A stretch of 64,000 nt of DNA from Dechloromonas denitrificans (GTDB taxonomy: Bacteria > Pseudomonadota > Gammaproteobacteria > Burkholderiales > Rhodocyclaceae). The DNA lies in contig NZ_CP075187.1 of NCBI RefSeq assembly GCF_020510665.1, forward strand, positions 2,394,001 to 2,458,000. The letters run 5' to 3'. Below, one piece after another: positions 31,838 through 42,557 of this stretch. Below the pieces are notes generated by a model. The model saw only the letters and a program-made list of their open reading frames with translations, made no database searches and was not told the origin of the DNA. Each line of letters begins with the position of its first letter. Positions within the stretch are counted from its first letter, which is position 1. A program made the position numbers and the translations under genes.

Positions 31838-33160
31838 TCAGGTCTTTTTGCGCAGCGCCTGAAGCGCCCCGGCTACCGTGTAGAACGATCCAAAGGCCAG
31901 AATTCTATCACTTTCAGAGGCCAGCCCCTTGGCTGCATGCATCGCAAGCTCCGGCGAAGCGTAGCAAAGCACTTCACCACCCAGCCCGGCCTGCCGAATG
32001 ATCTGTGCCAGCGCTTCGGCAGTTGTGCCGCGCACGCCCTCCAGCGTTGCCACATGCCAGACATCGACCTTGTCCCTGAGCGGCTGCAGCGCGCCGACAA
32101 TATCCTTGTCGCCAAGCATCCCGACGACAGCATGCGTCCGGTCAAAAAAGCCCATGCTCGACAAATTATCGGCCAACACTTTGACCGCCTGGGGGTTGTG
32201 GCCCACATCGAGGACGATCGCCGGCTTGCCCGGCACTACCTGGAAACGACCGGGTAATTCTGTTTCGATCAGACCGGGCCGAATCGCCTGCATGGTCACC
32301 GGCAATTTATCGCTCAGCGCGTCAAGCGCCGCCAGGGCAACTGCCGCATTGAACAGCTGGGTCGGGCCGCGCAGCCCGGGATACGCCAGCGCACGTTTGA
32401 CTACGCGCTCACCGGAACGGCACCACCAGCGCCATTGCAGCCGGTTCTCATTGGTTTCGGCACTCGGGCGTTCGAAGCCGAAATCCCGGCCGAGCAAGCG
32501 CAAATCGGCCCCGATTGCTGCAGCATGATCGAGCAGGCGTTGCGGCGGGTTGGGATCGGCACAAAATGCCGGACACCCGGCACGGTAGATACCGGCCTTT
32601 TCGAAACCAATGCTTTGCCGATCCGGGCCCAGCCAGTCGGTGTGGTCGAGCGCAACCGTCGTAACGATGGAAACGTCCGGTTCATAGGCGTTGACCGCGT
32701 CAAGCCGTCCGCCCAGGCCGACTTCCAGCACAGCCGCCTCGATGCCCGCCTCGGCAAAAACTTCCCAAGCGGCCAGCGTGCCGAACTCAAAATAAGTCAG
32801 CGCGACATTGCCTGCTTGCTGGCGCGCCACCTCGACCCGGGCAAACGCGGCGCAAAGCGCCTCATCACTGGCCGGCAGCCCGTTCAGGCGAACCCGTTCG
32901 TTATAAGCCAGCAAGTGCGGCGAACTATAGGAGCCGACGCGATACCCGGCCCGATCAATGATGTTTTCGAGGTAGGCGCAGGTCGAGCCTTTGCCGTTGG
33001 TGCCCCCGACAACGATCACCGGACAGTGCTGAACCTGGCCGAGCGCCGCCTTGACTTGAAGAATACGGTCCAGGCCAAGCTCGATACCGGCCTGCCCCTT
33101 CGGATGCAAGCCTTCGAGGTGAGCCAGCCAGTCGGATAAATTCATTTTGGAATCAATCAA
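31838..33160 (-). CDS. folC: Bifunctional folylpolyglutamate / dihydrofolate synthase
   Basis: Adds glutamate to folates and makes dihydrofolate from dihydropteroate. The 440-aa Mur-ligase-fold protein has the P-loop GGTNGKGSTCAYLE and YSSPHLLAYNERVRLNG. ATG at 33160 (MIDSK) or at 33145 (MNLSDWLAHLEGLHP) could be used; the second matches family starts better. Confidence 0.94.
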   Translation of the reverse strand: MIDSKMNLSDWLAHLEGLHPKGQAGIELGLDRILQVKAALGQVQHCPVIVVGGTNGKGSTCAYLENIIDRAGYRVGSYSSPHLLAYNERVRLNGLPASDEALCAAFARVEVARQQAGNVALTYFEFGTLAAWEVFAEAGIEAAVLEVGLGGRLDAVNAYEPDVSIVTTVALDHTDWLGPDRQSIGFEKAGIYRAGCPAFCADPNPPQRLLDHAAAIGADLRLLGRDFGFERPSAETNENRLQWRWWCRSGERVVKRALAYPGLRGPTQLFNAAVALAALDALSDKLPVTMQAIRPGLIETELPGRFQVVPGKPAIVLDVGHNPQAVKVLADNLSSMGFFDRTHAVVGMLGDKDIVGALQPLRDKVDVWHVATLEGVRGTTAEALAQIIRQAGLGGEVLCYASPELAMHAAKGLASESDRILAFGSFYTVAGALQALRKKT

Positions 33161-33210
33161 TCGGCTGCGGGACCGGGCAATACACCCGCCCCGCCAGCCT
33201 GTGCGCTGCT

Positions 33211-34080
33211 TCAGGCAGCTACCGGCAGCTTTTGCAGCAACGCCAGGACGCGAGCAACCTGATCGCGCATTTCGCGCCGGTCGACAATCATGTCGATGGC
33301 GCCCTTTTCGAGGATGAACTCGGAACGCTGGAAACCTTCGGGCAAGGTTTCGCGCACCGTCTGCTCGATCACGCGCGGACCGGCAAAACCGATCAAGGCT
33401 TTCGGTTCGGCAATCACCACATCGCCGACGAAGGCGAAGGAAGCCGAAACACCGCCCATGGTCGGATCGGTCAGGATGGAAATGAACGGCAGGCCAGCCT
33501 GGGAAAGCCTGGTCAGCGCCGCCGTCGTCTTGGCCATCTGCATCAGCGAAAACAAGCCTTCCTGCATGCGCGCACCGCCGGAAGCAGTGATGCAGATGAA
33601 GGGCATTTTCTGCTCGACAGCCACTTGCACGCCGCGCACAAAGCGCTCGCCAAGCACGGAACCCATCGAACCGCCCATGAAATCGAACTCGAAGGCTGCC
33701 GCAACAACCGGCATGGTCTTGATCGCGCCCTGCAGCACAACGAGGGAATCGCTCTCGCCACTGCTCTCGTTGGCTTCCATCAGGCGATCCGGGTACTTCT
33801 TGGAATCCTTGAATTTCAGCGAGTCGACCGGGAGAACCTCGGCGCCGATCTCGAAACGGCCTTCGGCATCGAGCAGCACATCAAGACGCTGACGCGCGTT
33901 GATCCGGTGGTGGTGGCCGCATTTCGGGCAAACCTGGAGGTTGTTTTCCAGATCGGTGGCGTAAAGCACGGCTTCGCAGGACGGGCACTTGCTCCACAGG
34001 CCTTCGGGCAGCGCATTACGGCGCTGGGCGCCTTGTTCACGTTTGATCTTCGGGGGAAGAAGCTTGGTCAGCCAACTCAT
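33211..34080 (-). CDS. accD: Acetyl-CoA carboxylase carboxyltransferase subunit beta
   Basis: First committed step of fatty acid synthesis. The 289-aa subunit has the four-Cys zinc ribbon ([16 protein letters not shown]) and the carboxyltransferase core ([21 protein letters not shown]). It overlaps the trpA stop by 4 bases. The trpA-accD-folC linkage is conserved in many proteobacteria. Confidence 0.97.
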   Translation of the reverse strand: MSWLTKLLPPKIKREQGAQRRNALPEGLWSKCPSCEAVLYATDLENNLQVCPKCGHHHRINARQRLDVLLDAEGRFEIGAEVLPVDSLKFKDSKKYPDRLMEANESSGESDSLVVLQGAIKTMPVVAAAFEFDFMGGSMGSVLGERFVRGVQVAVEQKMPFICITASGGARMQEGLFSLMQMAKTTAALTRLSQAGLPFISILTDPTMGGVSASFAFVGDVVIAEPKALIGFAGPRVIEQTVRETLPEGFQRSEFILEKGAIDMIVDRREMRDQVARVLALLQKLPVAA

Positions 34081-34883
34081 TTTTTCACCTCATCTACACC
34101 GCGACGAATGTCTGTAACCAAGGTCTTGACCTTGGCACAGGCAGTTTCGGCCGTGGATTTTTCAATTTCTTCGATAATTCGGCTGCCGACGACGACTGCA
34201 TCAGCAAAAGCGGCAATGCGTGCTGCGGTCGACGCGTCGCGAATGCCGAAACCGACACCGACCGGCAGGCCGGTCTTTTCGCGGATCAGCGGCAGACGTT
34301 CGGCCACGGCGTCAACATTCAATGCCCCGGAACCGGTCACGCCGGCCAGCGACACGTAATAGACATAGCCGCTGGCAATCGCCGCGACCTGTTCGATGCG
34401 CGCCGTGGTCGACGTCGGCGCAAGCAGGAAAATCGGATCCATGCCGTTCGCCTTCATCGCCGCGCCGAAATTCTCGGCCTCCTCCGGCGGGTAATCGACG
34501 ACCAATACACCATCAACGCCCGATTGCGCAGCCTTTTCGGCAAATTTCTGCAGGCCCATGGCCTCGATCGGATTGGCGTAACCCATCAGCACGACCGGCG
34601 TTTTGTCGTCGTCGGTACGGAAACGCGTCACCAACTGAAGCACCTTGCGCAAGGTCATGCCACGCGCCAAAGCACGCTCGGAAGCGCGCTGAATGGTCGG
34701 GCCATCAGCCATCGGGTCGGAAAACGGCACACCCAACTCGATCACATCGGCACCTGCCTCGACCAGCGCGTGCATCAGCGGCACGGTCAGATCGGCATCC
34801 GGATCGCCAGCCGTAATGAAAGGAATCAGCGCCTTGCGGCCTTCGCCATTGAGGCGTTCAAAAGCAGATTTGATACGCGACAT
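34077..34883 (-). CDS. trpA: Tryptophan synthase alpha chain
   Basis: Cleaves indole-glycerol phosphate to indole. The 268-aa TIM barrel has the catalytic Glu and Asp regions ([29 protein letters not shown]). Its ATG overlaps the trpB stop by one base, as expected for the alpha2-beta2 complex. Confidence 0.97.
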   Translation of the reverse strand: MSRIKSAFERLNGEGRKALIPFITAGDPDADLTVPLMHALVEAGADVIELGVPFSDPMADGPTIQRASERALARGMTLRKVLQLVTRFRTDDDKTPVVLMGYANPIEAMGLQKFAEKAAQSGVDGVLVVDYPPEEAENFGAAMKANGMDPIFLLAPTSTTARIEQVAAIASGYVYYVSLAGVTGSGALNVDAVAERLPLIREKTGLPVGVGFGIRDASTAARIAAFADAVVVGSRIIEEIEKSTAETACAKVKTLVTDIRRGVDEVKK

Positions 34884-36082
34884 CAGAAAGTGATCCCGGA
34901 TTTTTCGGCCACGGTATGCATGTCCTTGTCACCTCGACCGGAGAGGTTGACCAGCAGAATCTTGTCCTTCGGCAACGTCGGGGCCAGCTTGGCGGCATAG
35001 GCCAGGGCATGGCTCGATTCGAGCGCTGGAATGATGCCCTCAATGCGGCACAGCGTATGGAAGGCTGCCAGTGCTTCGGCATCGGTCACCGGCTGATATT
35101 CGGCACGACCGAGATCCTTGAGCCAGGCGTGTTCCGGACCAACGCCCGGATAATCCAGGCCGGCCGAAACCGAGTGCGTTTCGATGATCTGGCCGTCCTC
35201 GTCCTGTAGCAGATAGGTCCGGTTGCCGTGCAGCACGCCAGGCACACCGGCCGTCAGCGAGGCCGAATGACGCCCGGTTTCCATGCCGTCACCGGCCGCT
35301 TCGACGCCAATCAGGCGAACATCCGGCACGTTGATATACGGGTAGAAAATACCCATCGCATTCGAACCGCCGCCGACACAGGCAATCACCGCATCCGGCT
35401 GGCGACCGGCCATTTCCGGCATCTGCTCGAGACATTCCTCGCCAATGATTTTCTGGAAATCGCGGACCAGCATCGGGTAAGGGTGCGGGCCGGCCACCGT
35501 ACCAATGATGTAGAAGGTATTGTGGATGTTGGTCACCCAGTCGCGCATCGCTTCGTTAAGCGCATCCTTCAAGGTTTTCGAGCCGGACTCGACCGGCACG
35601 ACCGTCGCACCAAGCAATTTCATGCGATAGACATTGGCCGCCTGACGCTTGACGTCCTCGGCGCCCATGTAGACGACACATTCCATGCCGTAGCGTGCAG
35701 CCACCGTGGCTGTCGCCACACCATGCTGACCGGCACCGGTTTCAGCGATGACGCGCGGCTTGCCCATGCGCTTGGCGAGCATGGCCTGGCCGATACAGTT
35801 GTTAACCTTGTGTGCCCCGGTGTGGTTCAGGTCTTCACGTTTGAGGTAGATCTGCGCACCGCCCAGTTGTTCCGACCAGCGCTTGGCGTGGTAAATCGGC
35901 GACGGACGGCCGACGAAATGCTTGAGTTCGTATTCGTATTCGGCACGGAAAGACGGGTCGGCCTGTGCTGCTGCGTAGGCAGCCTTGAGCTCGTCGAGCG
36001 CCCCAAACAGCGTCTCGGCAACAAATACACCACCGTAGGGACCGAAATGACCCTTGGCATCGGGGAAGTTATATTGATTCAT
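34883..36082 (-). CDS. trpB: Tryptophan synthase beta chain
   Basis: Joins indole and serine to make tryptophan. The 399-aa PLP protein has HTGAHKVNN with the PLP lysine, ETGAGQHG and GGGSNAMG. The start [11 protein letters not shown] at 36082 is preferred; its first 14 bases overlap the end of trpF, so trpF, trpB and trpA are coupled. Confidence 0.97.
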   Translation of the reverse strand: MNQYNFPDAKGHFGPYGGVFVAETLFGALDELKAAYAAAQADPSFRAEYEYELKHFVGRPSPIYHAKRWSEQLGGAQIYLKREDLNHTGAHKVNNCIGQAMLAKRMGKPRVIAETGAGQHGVATATVAARYGMECVVYMGAEDVKRQAANVYRMKLLGATVVPVESGSKTLKDALNEAMRDWVTNIHNTFYIIGTVAGPHPYPMLVRDFQKIIGEECLEQMPEMAGRQPDAVIACVGGGSNAMGIFYPYINVPDVRLIGVEAAGDGMETGRHSASLTAGVPGVLHGNRTYLLQDEDGQIIETHSVSAGLDYPGVGPEHAWLKDLGRAEYQPVTDAEALAAFHTLCRIEGIIPALESSHALAYAAKLAPTLPKDKILLVNLSGRGDKDMHTVAEKSGITF

Positions 36083-36695
36083 CAGCTTTCCGTACTGCCG
36101 CCACAAAGGCAGCGATTTTCGAGTGATCCTTGATTCCCTTGCTCATTTCGACCCCGGAAGAGACGTCGACCGCAACAGGACTAACCCGCCGCACCGCATC
36201 GCCGACATTCTCTGCGGTCAACCCGCCGGAAAGCACCAAAAAGCCCGGCAAGCCTGACGGAATCAGCGTCCAGTCAAAAACATGGCCGCCACCGCCGTAG
36301 CCTTCGACAAAAGCATCGAGCAGCAAACCGCGCGCATCGGGAAATGAGCCGGCGAATTCTACCAGATCAAGCCCCGGCCTCACCCTCGCGGCCCGAAGAT
36401 AGGGACGCGCAAACTGCTGGCAATAGGCGGCATCTTCATCGCCATGAAACTGCAGGACATTGATCGGCAAGGCATCGCAGACAGCAAGCACCGTTTCCGG
36501 CGCTTCATTGACGAACAAGCCAACCACATCGACAAAAGGCGGAATTCGCCGGGCCAGCTCGGCCGCCCGCTGCGGCGTGACGTAACGCGGGCTGGGCGGA
36601 TAGAAGACGAAACCGATGGCATCGGCACCGGCCGTCACCGCGGCATCGACATCCGCCTCACGCGTCAGGCCGCAAATCTTGATTCGGGTTTTCAC
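36069..36695 (-). CDS. trpF: Phosphoribosylanthranilate isomerase
   Basis: The 208-aa TIM barrel begins KIKGLTR-like ([16 protein letters not shown], catalytic Cys) and contains LQFHGDE and [10 protein letters not shown]. The start overlaps the end of truA by 4 bases. No trp leader peptide or attenuator is seen upstream, so regulation must come from elsewhere. Confidence 0.96.
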   Translation of the reverse strand: MKTRIKICGLTREADVDAAVTAGADAIGFVFYPPSPRYVTPQRAAELARRIPPFVDVVGLFVNEAPETVLAVCDALPINVLQFHGDEDAAYCQQFARPYLRAARVRPGLDLVEFAGSFPDARGLLLDAFVEGYGGGGHVFDWTLIPSGLPGFLVLSGGLTAENVGDAVRRVSPVAVDVSSGVEMSKGIKDHSKIAAFVAAVRKADESI

Positions 36696-37480
36696 TTGAA
36701 CACTCCGTCGAGGAAATCATCGTCCGGATCGGGCAAATCCCAGTGCGGCTCGTAGATCGGCCCGCGGAAATAAAGGCCGTCCGGCGAAAAAGTCGGCGCT
36801 GATTGCGTTCGATCCCTGGCCTGAAGCAAGGCATCGATCCATGCCGGCGACTGGTTGGCTTTGCCGACATAAACCAGGCTGCCAACCAGATTGCGCACCA
36901 TGTGATGCAGAAAGGCGCTGGCTTCAAAATCGAAAACGAAAAGATTGCCGAACTGACGGACATCGGCCCGCCACATGGTTTTGACCGGCGTTTTTGCCTG
37001 GCAGCCCGCCGCCCGGAAAGCCGAAAAATCGTGCTCACCGAGCAGTCGACCGGCAGCATCCTGCATGGCTGCCAGATCCAGCGGCAAATGGAACCAGCCG
37101 AGCCGTCCCTGCCACAGACCGGGGCGTTGTGGCCGATTGAGCAGCAAGTAGCGGTAGCGACGACCACGCGCACTGAAGCGAGCATGAAACTCGTCGCTCA
37201 CCGGCTGAGCCCAGCGTACAGCGACGGTTTCCGGCAAATGCGCATTGACGCCGCGAACCCAGGCCGTCACTGGCCGTTCAACCGGCGCATCAAAATGCAC
37301 GACCTGGTTGGTTCCATGAACTCCCGCATCGGTTCGCCCGGCACAGATAACGCTGACAGGCTGGCCGCAAATCGAGGCCAGCGCCTTTTCCAGCGCATCC
37401 TGAACCGTTTCTCCGCCCGGCTGGCTCTGCCAACCATGGAATGCGGTGCCGCAATATTCAACTCCCAGCGCAACTCTCAC
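36692..37480 (-). CDS. truA: tRNA pseudouridine(38-40) synthase
   Basis: Makes pseudouridine at positions 38-40 of tRNA anticodon arms. The 262-aa protein has the catalytic Asp in CAGRTDAGVHG, plus FHARFSARGRRYRY and the C-terminal FLHHMVRNLVG. It overlaps its upstream neighbour by 4 bases. Confidence 0.96.
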   Translation of the reverse strand: MRVALGVEYCGTAFHGWQSQPGGETVQDALEKALASICGQPVSVICAGRTDAGVHGTNQVVHFDAPVERPVTAWVRGVNAHLPETVAVRWAQPVSDEFHARFSARGRRYRYLLLNRPQRPGLWQGRLGWFHLPLDLAAMQDAAGRLLGEHDFSAFRAAGCQAKTPVKTMWRADVRQFGNLFVFDFEASAFLHHMVRNLVGSLVYVGKANQSPAWIDALLQARDRTQSAPTFSPDGLYFRGPIYEPHWDLPDPDDDFLDGVFK

Positions 37481-38070
37481 AGCACTATCGCCCCCACCAG
37501 CAAACCGGCTGCCAGTATCGAATACAACACATCAAGAAACGCCCAGCGCGGCAAATGCAAAGACACGACACTCGCCCCTCCCGGCAATTCGGCATCCAGT
37601 GCCAGCATGCTGCGCCAGTCTTTTTGCAAACCAGGCGACTGCAGATTTTCCAGAACCAGCGACAAGCGCACAACCAGTCGGTCGACATCCAGCCCACAAC
37701 GGCGCAGCGGCTGAAGCACGCCCCACAACGCACAGATCAGACCATCACGTTCCAGTCGCACAAAAAGTACCGCAAGACAGGCGAGTGTCACCACCAACCG
37801 GGTCGCCTGCCGGCCTGCCTCATCGACTCCTTCGTAGCTCGGCGCCCACGCCAGATCGTTCAGCGCCTCCCCTGGCGTGTTGTAGGCCAGAATCAAGAAC
37901 AGGGAAACCAACAACCAGCGGGCACGGCGCAGGTAGGACAACCACTGGACCACAGCTTGCGGCGTCAGCAACAGGGCTGCGACAAGCAAGGCGCCGAGCC
38001 CGGCATAACCAACGAACTGTATGGCAAAAACCGCTGCCAGCCAGATGATCAAGGCCGCAGAAGGATGCAA
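37477..38070 (-). CDS. Membrane protein resembling CbiQ/EcfT transporter subunit
   Basis: The 197-aa protein has four to five predicted helices; the order (two N-terminal helices, a cytoplasmic loop, GLDVDRLVVRLSLVLENL, a final helix) resembles the T component of energy-coupling factor transporters. No ECF ATPase or S component is nearby. The position between fimV and truA may be a stable neighbourhood rather than a functional one. The assignment is tentative. Confidence 0.5.
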   Translation of the reverse strand: MHPSAALIIWLAAVFAIQFVGYAGLGALLVAALLLTPQAVVQWLSYLRRARWLLVSLFLILAYNTPGEALNDLAWAPSYEGVDEAGRQATRLVVTLACLAVLFVRLERDGLICALWGVLQPLRRCGLDVDRLVVRLSLVLENLQSPGLQKDWRSMLALDAELPGGASVVSLHLPRWAFLDVLYSILAAGLLVGAIVL

Positions 38071-38135
38071 ATCAAGCCCTCAAAATGCACATAGCCCCTT
38101 ACGGGGCCATGTACCGGTCAAAAACCGACCCTTGT

Positions 38136-41100
38136 TTATCCACCGATACGTGCAAGAATCTCGCGCGCTTGCTCGACGAGATCAACCGGCCCCTCGCTCG
38201 CAACTTCTTGCAATAGTTCGCGCGCTCCCTCAAGGTCGCCCATTTCTTCATAGGCCTTGGCCAGATCGAGCTTGGTATTGACCTCTTCCCACTGTGCATT
38301 ATCCGACGGGGCCGCAGCAGCAGGTGCCACAGCGGATTCTGCAGGAGCGCTCTCGGCTGGCTCAGCCGACAGATCAAGATTGATCGCCCCGATATCAAAC
38401 TCCGGGGTGGCAGGCTGACCAAGGAACACAGAATCGGTCAGCTTGACGTCAAACTCGACGGCATTCTCATCGGCCGTAGCATCGGTCAGAGAGGGATTCT
38501 GAATATCGACAGCCTGATCAAGCAACATCGTGTTAACAACGGTATCGGTCCCGTAGCTTTCAGCAGGAGCAGCGGCTGCAGGCGGTGCATCAAGATCGAG
38601 ACTGAAGTCGCCGAGTGGAGCCTCAGGTACAGCCTCTGCCACTGGAGATACTGCCGGCGACAATTCAGAAGAATCCGCCAGTTCACCAAGTGCAGGCATG
38701 ACCAGCGTTCCACCCGGAGAAAAATCGGGCAACGGCTCAGATGCATCGTCGACCGCAGAAGACTCGGCAATATCCAGCTCGAAATCCAGATCATCAGCCA
38801 CCGGATTGTCGTCTACGCGCAGCACATCATCCTGCAATGCCGGCTGGGCCGGGATACTCGCCCCCAGATCGAAATCAAGCGCATCCGATGCATCAGCCAG
38901 CGATTCGACAGCCGGCGGTGCTGGCAGGTCGATATTCTCAGCCGGTGCAGAAGGCATTTCATCCGCTGGCGCCCCCAAATCAAAATCGAGGCTCATGACT
39001 TCATCGGCGACTTCGACAACCGCCGCTTCCGGCTCTGCCGGCTCGACTTCGGGTAAAACAAGCGTGTCACGCTCAAACGTATCAACCGACTCAATAGCCG
39101 GAGGCACTGCCTCAGCAGGGGTATCTTCAGGCATGAACTGTGCAGCCTGACGGGCCACTTCCGGCGTTACCACCATGGTGGCATCTGCATTGAATGCCGA
39201 AGCCTGACGCTGCACACCGGAGTAAAGCGGATTACCCGGGTCCAGCCCAACCCCCATAGCAGCAACCTTGGCCCATTCCGGACCAACACCCGCCGTCTGC
39301 GCATACAACTCACTCGCCAGCGTCTCGAACTGCTTGACACTCTTGCGATTCGCATAAATCTCGAGCAGCTTGGCATGAATTGCAATCCGGTTCGGATCTT
39401 TCTGCAAAGCCTCGAGCAGGATTTCCTCAGCCTGAGCATCACGACCGTAGGCCATGTACACATCGGCCTCTGCAACCGGATCAACCTCATCGGTATCGAT
39501 ACTGCCCGGCCCCGCCTGGCTGAAGTCACCCGTTTGCGGCGGCGTATTGCTGGTATCGACACTCTGCCCGCCCGTCATCCGGAAAACAGAGTTTCCGCCG
39601 GAGCTGGGCGAAACAGGAGCCGCCGTTGTCTCAACCGAGGCGTTGTGATCACGCCGACGCTTGAAAAGCAGATAACCGGCCAGCAGGGCAAGAATCCCGC
39701 CCCCTCCAGCCAATGGCAGTGGATCAGCCAACAGGGTTTCGACGAAACCAGGCTCAGGCTCCTCCTCAGGCTCAGGCGGCTTGACGGCCTCCGGTTTCTT
39801 GACAGCCGCTGGCTTTGGCGCCTCGACAGCCGGCTTCACCTCGACCGGCTTGCTTGGTTCCGCCGGCTTTGCCTCTGCAGCCTCCTTCGGCGGCTCGACT
39901 ACCTTGACAGGCTCAACAGGCTTGGCTGGCTCAACCGGTTTCGGAGGCTCAATCACCTTGGCCGGTTCAAGCGGCTTGCTTTCCTCTTTCTTGACCGCCC
40001 CCTGTTGCTGCAACTCGGCAAGCTTCTGGTTTTTCATTTCCAGCAACTTCTGCAGCTCACCCACATTTTTCTCAAGGAAAGCCAGACGTTCCTGAGCCTC
40101 CTTCAGGGAACGATCCCGCGCAATCAGATCAGCTTCTGTGCCCAAGACAGATTTGCTGGCCGCACTTCCCTTGACCGGCATTTCGGTCCGCGAAACCTTG
40201 ACTTGGTCCTTGGCCTGCTCTGATGGCAAAGCCTTTTCATCAACCTTGGCGGCAATCTTTCCACTGCTGCCCTGACCCAGCGACTCTTCCTTGACTGGCG
40301 CCTTGGCTGTTGCGGAGGCCAGTTTCTGGCGATAGGCATTCCAGTCACCCGATTGAGCGACCAGCACCTTTTTCACATCGGCATCCGACAGGGATTCAAG
40401 CTCGGTCTTTTCAGGCAAACCAAGAATTGCGCCGGCTTTCAGGCGATTCATGTTGTTGCCGATGAAGGCATCGGGGTTCTTCTGAAAAATCCCGACCAGC
40501 ATCTGGTCGAGAGAAACACCTTCGACGCGTGTCTCGGCTGCAATTTTGCGCAAGGTATCGCCCGAGTGAACGACGCGCCCATCAGCAGGCTCTGTCGCTT
40601 TTTTCTCCGGCACCGGCTGGGGCTTGTCTTCCACAACAGGGCGGGCAGCTGGTTTGCTGACCTTGGGGCGCTCGGCAATCTCAGGCGGGCGTTCGGCACG
40701 CTCGGTTCGCTCGACCTGAGCACCGCCACCACGTACCGTTTCAACCACACGCGCCTCAGCAACAGGTCGGGCTACCTGTTTTGCAGCAATTTCCGGTGGA
40801 TCCAGCAAGAAAGTGTATTCACGAACAAGACGACCGGCCGGCCAGTTCAATTCCATCAAGAAATCGAGGAAAGGTTCGTTGATCGGCTTTTCCGAAGTAA
40901 CTTTTACAACAGACTTCCCGTCAGGACGCTTTTCCACATTAAAGCGCAGGTCATTCAACACCGACGAATAATCCACTCCGGCTTGACGGAATGCACTCTG
41001 CGGCGCAAGACGAGCCGTCATGCCAACCAGTTCTTCACGATTGGCGGCAACCTCGAGCTCAGCCCGCAAAGGCTGTCCGAGACCGGAAAGTACAGTCAAT

Positions 41101-41243
41101 TTTCCTAGCCCCGCAGCCTCGGAAATACATGGCGCGAGCGACATGCAAGAAGCGACTGCGAGCGCCATTGCATGCTTTTTGAATTTGGAGCGATTAGTTT
41201 CGTTCACGGCGAAACCCTGAGCGTCGAATTTTGGGACTTTCAA
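38136..41243 (-). CDS. fimV: FimV/HubP-family pilus assembly and polar hub protein
   Basis: The 1035-aa inner-membrane protein. It has a signal peptide (AMALAVASCMSLAPCISEAA), FimV N-terminal region (GLGKLTVLSGLGQPLRAELE), a periplasmic LysM domain (VVHSGDTLRKIAAE), coiled coil at about 370-410, Pro/Lys-rich linker, one membrane helix (LAGGGGILALLAGYLLFKRR), then a very acidic cytoplasmic region with TPR-like repeats and a conserved C-terminal DLAKAYEEMGDLEGARELL. Family members organise type IV pili and polar proteins. A GTG at 41207 is an alternative start. Confidence 0.92.
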   Translation of the reverse strand: MKVPKFDAQGFAVNETNRSKFKKHAMALAVASCMSLAPCISEAAGLGKLTVLSGLGQPLRAELEVAANREELVGMTARLAPQSAFRQAGVDYSSVLNDLRFNVEKRPDGKSVVKVTSEKPINEPFLDFLMELNWPAGRLVREYTFLLDPPEIAAKQVARPVAEARVVETVRGGGAQVERTERAERPPEIAERPKVSKPAARPVVEDKPQPVPEKKATEPADGRVVHSGDTLRKIAAETRVEGVSLDQMLVGIFQKNPDAFIGNNMNRLKAGAILGLPEKTELESLSDADVKKVLVAQSGDWNAYRQKLASATAKAPVKEESLGQGSSGKIAAKVDEKALPSEQAKDQVKVSRTEMPVKGSAASKSVLGTEADLIARDRSLKEAQERLAFLEKNVGELQKLLEMKNQKLAELQQQGAVKKEESKPLEPAKVIEPPKPVEPAKPVEPVKVVEPPKEAAEAKPAEPSKPVEVKPAVEAPKPAAVKKPEAVKPPEPEEEPEPGFVETLLADPLPLAGGGGILALLAGYLLFKRRRDHNASVETTAAPVSPSSGGNSVFRMTGGQSVDTSNTPPQTGDFSQAGPGSIDTDEVDPVAEADVYMAYGRDAQAEEILLEALQKDPNRIAIHAKLLEIYANRKSVKQFETLASELYAQTAGVGPEWAKVAAMGVGLDPGNPLYSGVQRQASAFNADATMVVTPEVARQAAQFMPEDTPAEAVPPAIESVDTFERDTLVLPEVEPAEPEAAVVEVADEVMSLDFDLGAPADEMPSAPAENIDLPAPPAVESLADASDALDFDLGASIPAQPALQDDVLRVDDNPVADDLDFELDIAESSAVDDASEPLPDFSPGGTLVMPALGELADSSELSPAVSPVAEAVPEAPLGDFSLDLDAPPAAAAPAESYGTDTVVNTMLLDQAVDIQNPSLTDATADENAVEFDVKLTDSVFLGQPATPEFDIGAINLDLSAEPAESAPAESAVAPAAAAPSDNAQWEEVNTKLDLAKAYEEMGDLEGARELLQEVASEGPVDLVEQAREILARIGG

Positions 41244-41319
41244 ATTAACATCATGGACTTAGCAATGCAAGCTAAACCGCCTTCTGAGCGAGCGGCGATA
41301 TGACGCGAACCCAACAACA

Positions 41320-41350
41320 AAAACCGGGGCACTTGGCCCCGGTTTTGACG
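41320..41350. terminator. Terminator downstream of asd
   Basis: AAAACCGGGGC (41320-41330) pairs with GCCCCGGTTTT (41336-41346). On the minus strand it follows the asd stop codon (asd ends at 41372) and precedes fimV, so the two are separate transcription units. Confidence 0.85.
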
Positions 41351-41371
41351 ATACAGGATCAATCTGGCCGA

Positions 41372-42505
41372 TCAGGCATCCAGCAGAATGCGCAGCATGC
41401 GACGCAGCGGCTCGGCCGCGCCCCACAGCAACTGGTCGCCACAGGTGAAGGCTGCCAGGTACTCCGGGCCCATCGCCATCTTGTGCAGACGGCCGACCGG
41501 CACGGTCAGCGTGCCAGTCACGGCGGCCGGGGTCAGTTCGCGCTCGGAGATCTCGCGATCATTCGGCACGACCTTGGCCCACGGATTGGCCTTGGCCAGC
41601 ATGTCGCTGATTTCATCGAGCGGCACATCCTTCTTGAGCTTGATGGTCAGCGCCTGGCTGTGGCAACGCATTGCACCAATACGCACGCACAGGCCATCGA
41701 TAGGGATCGAACCCGCGCTACGGAAAGCCGGCTTGCCGAGAATCTTGTTGCACTCGGCGCCGCCCTTCCACTCTTCCTTGGACTGGCCGCCTTCGACCGG
41801 CACATCGATCCACGGAATCAGCGAACCAGCCAGCGGGGTGTTGCGGAAGTTCTTCTTCGGGAAGGCATCGGAACGAATCGTCTCGGCAACCTTGCGGTCG
41901 ATATCGAGAATGGCGGAAGCCGGGTCGGCCAACAGATCGGCCACGGAGGCGTGGATGGCGCCCATTTGCGAAATCAACTCGCGCATGTTTTGTGCACCAG
42001 CACCGGAAGCGGCCTGATAGGTCATGGACGAAGCCCATTCGATCAGATCGTTCTGGAACAGCCCGCCGAGGCCCATCAGCATCAGGGATACGGTGCAGTT
42101 GCCGCCGATCCAGTTCTTGCCACCCTTGCTCAGAGAGTCCTTGATGACGTTCATGTTGACCGGGTCAAGCACGATCACGGCATCATCAGCCATGCGCAAT
42201 GCCGAAGCAGCATCGATCCAGTGGCCATTCCAGCCAGCCGCACGCAGCTTGGGGAAAACTTCCTTGGTGTAGTCGCCACCCTGGCAGGTGATGATGATTT
42301 CGCACTGTTTCAGCGCGTCGACCGAGGAAGCATCCTGCAACGGCAGGGAGGCTTCCTTGCCGCCGAACACCGGTGCCTTGCCGCCAGCAGCGGACGTTGA
42401 GAAGTACACCGGATCGATGTAGGCAAAATCGCCCTCTTCAACCATGCGCTGCATCAGCACGGAACCAACCATGCCACGCCAACCGACCAGACCAACCTTC
42501 TTCAT
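41372..42505 (-). CDS. asd: Aspartate-semialdehyde dehydrogenase
   Basis: Reduces aspartyl phosphate for lysine, threonine and methionine synthesis. The 377-aa protein has the NADP-binding start [16 protein letters not shown], catalytic Cys in [15 protein letters not shown] and [16 protein letters not shown], as in the gram-negative Asd group. It lies 52 bases after leuB. Confidence 0.97.
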   Translation of the reverse strand: MKKVGLVGWRGMVGSVLMQRMVEEGDFAYIDPVYFSTSAAGGKAPVFGGKEASLPLQDASSVDALKQCEIIITCQGGDYTKEVFPKLRAAGWNGHWIDAASALRMADDAVIVLDPVNMNVIKDSLSKGGKNWIGGNCTVSLMLMGLGGLFQNDLIEWASSMTYQAASGAGAQNMRELISQMGAIHASVADLLADPASAILDIDRKVAETIRSDAFPKKNFRNTPLAGSLIPWIDVPVEGGQSKEEWKGGAECNKILGKPAFRSAGSIPIDGLCVRIGAMRCHSQALTIKLKKDVPLDEISDMLAKANPWAKVVPNDREISERELTPAAVTGTLTVPVGRLHKMAMGPEYLAAFTCGDQLLWGAAEPLRRMLRILLDA

Positions 42506-42557
42506 GACTTACTCTCCGTATATAACCTTCGTTTAACGCACGAACCGGTGTTTTGGT

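Noticed and set aside
36083..36695. trp attenuator or leader peptide
   Set aside because: trpF overlaps truA directly; there is no leader space and no run of Trp codons.
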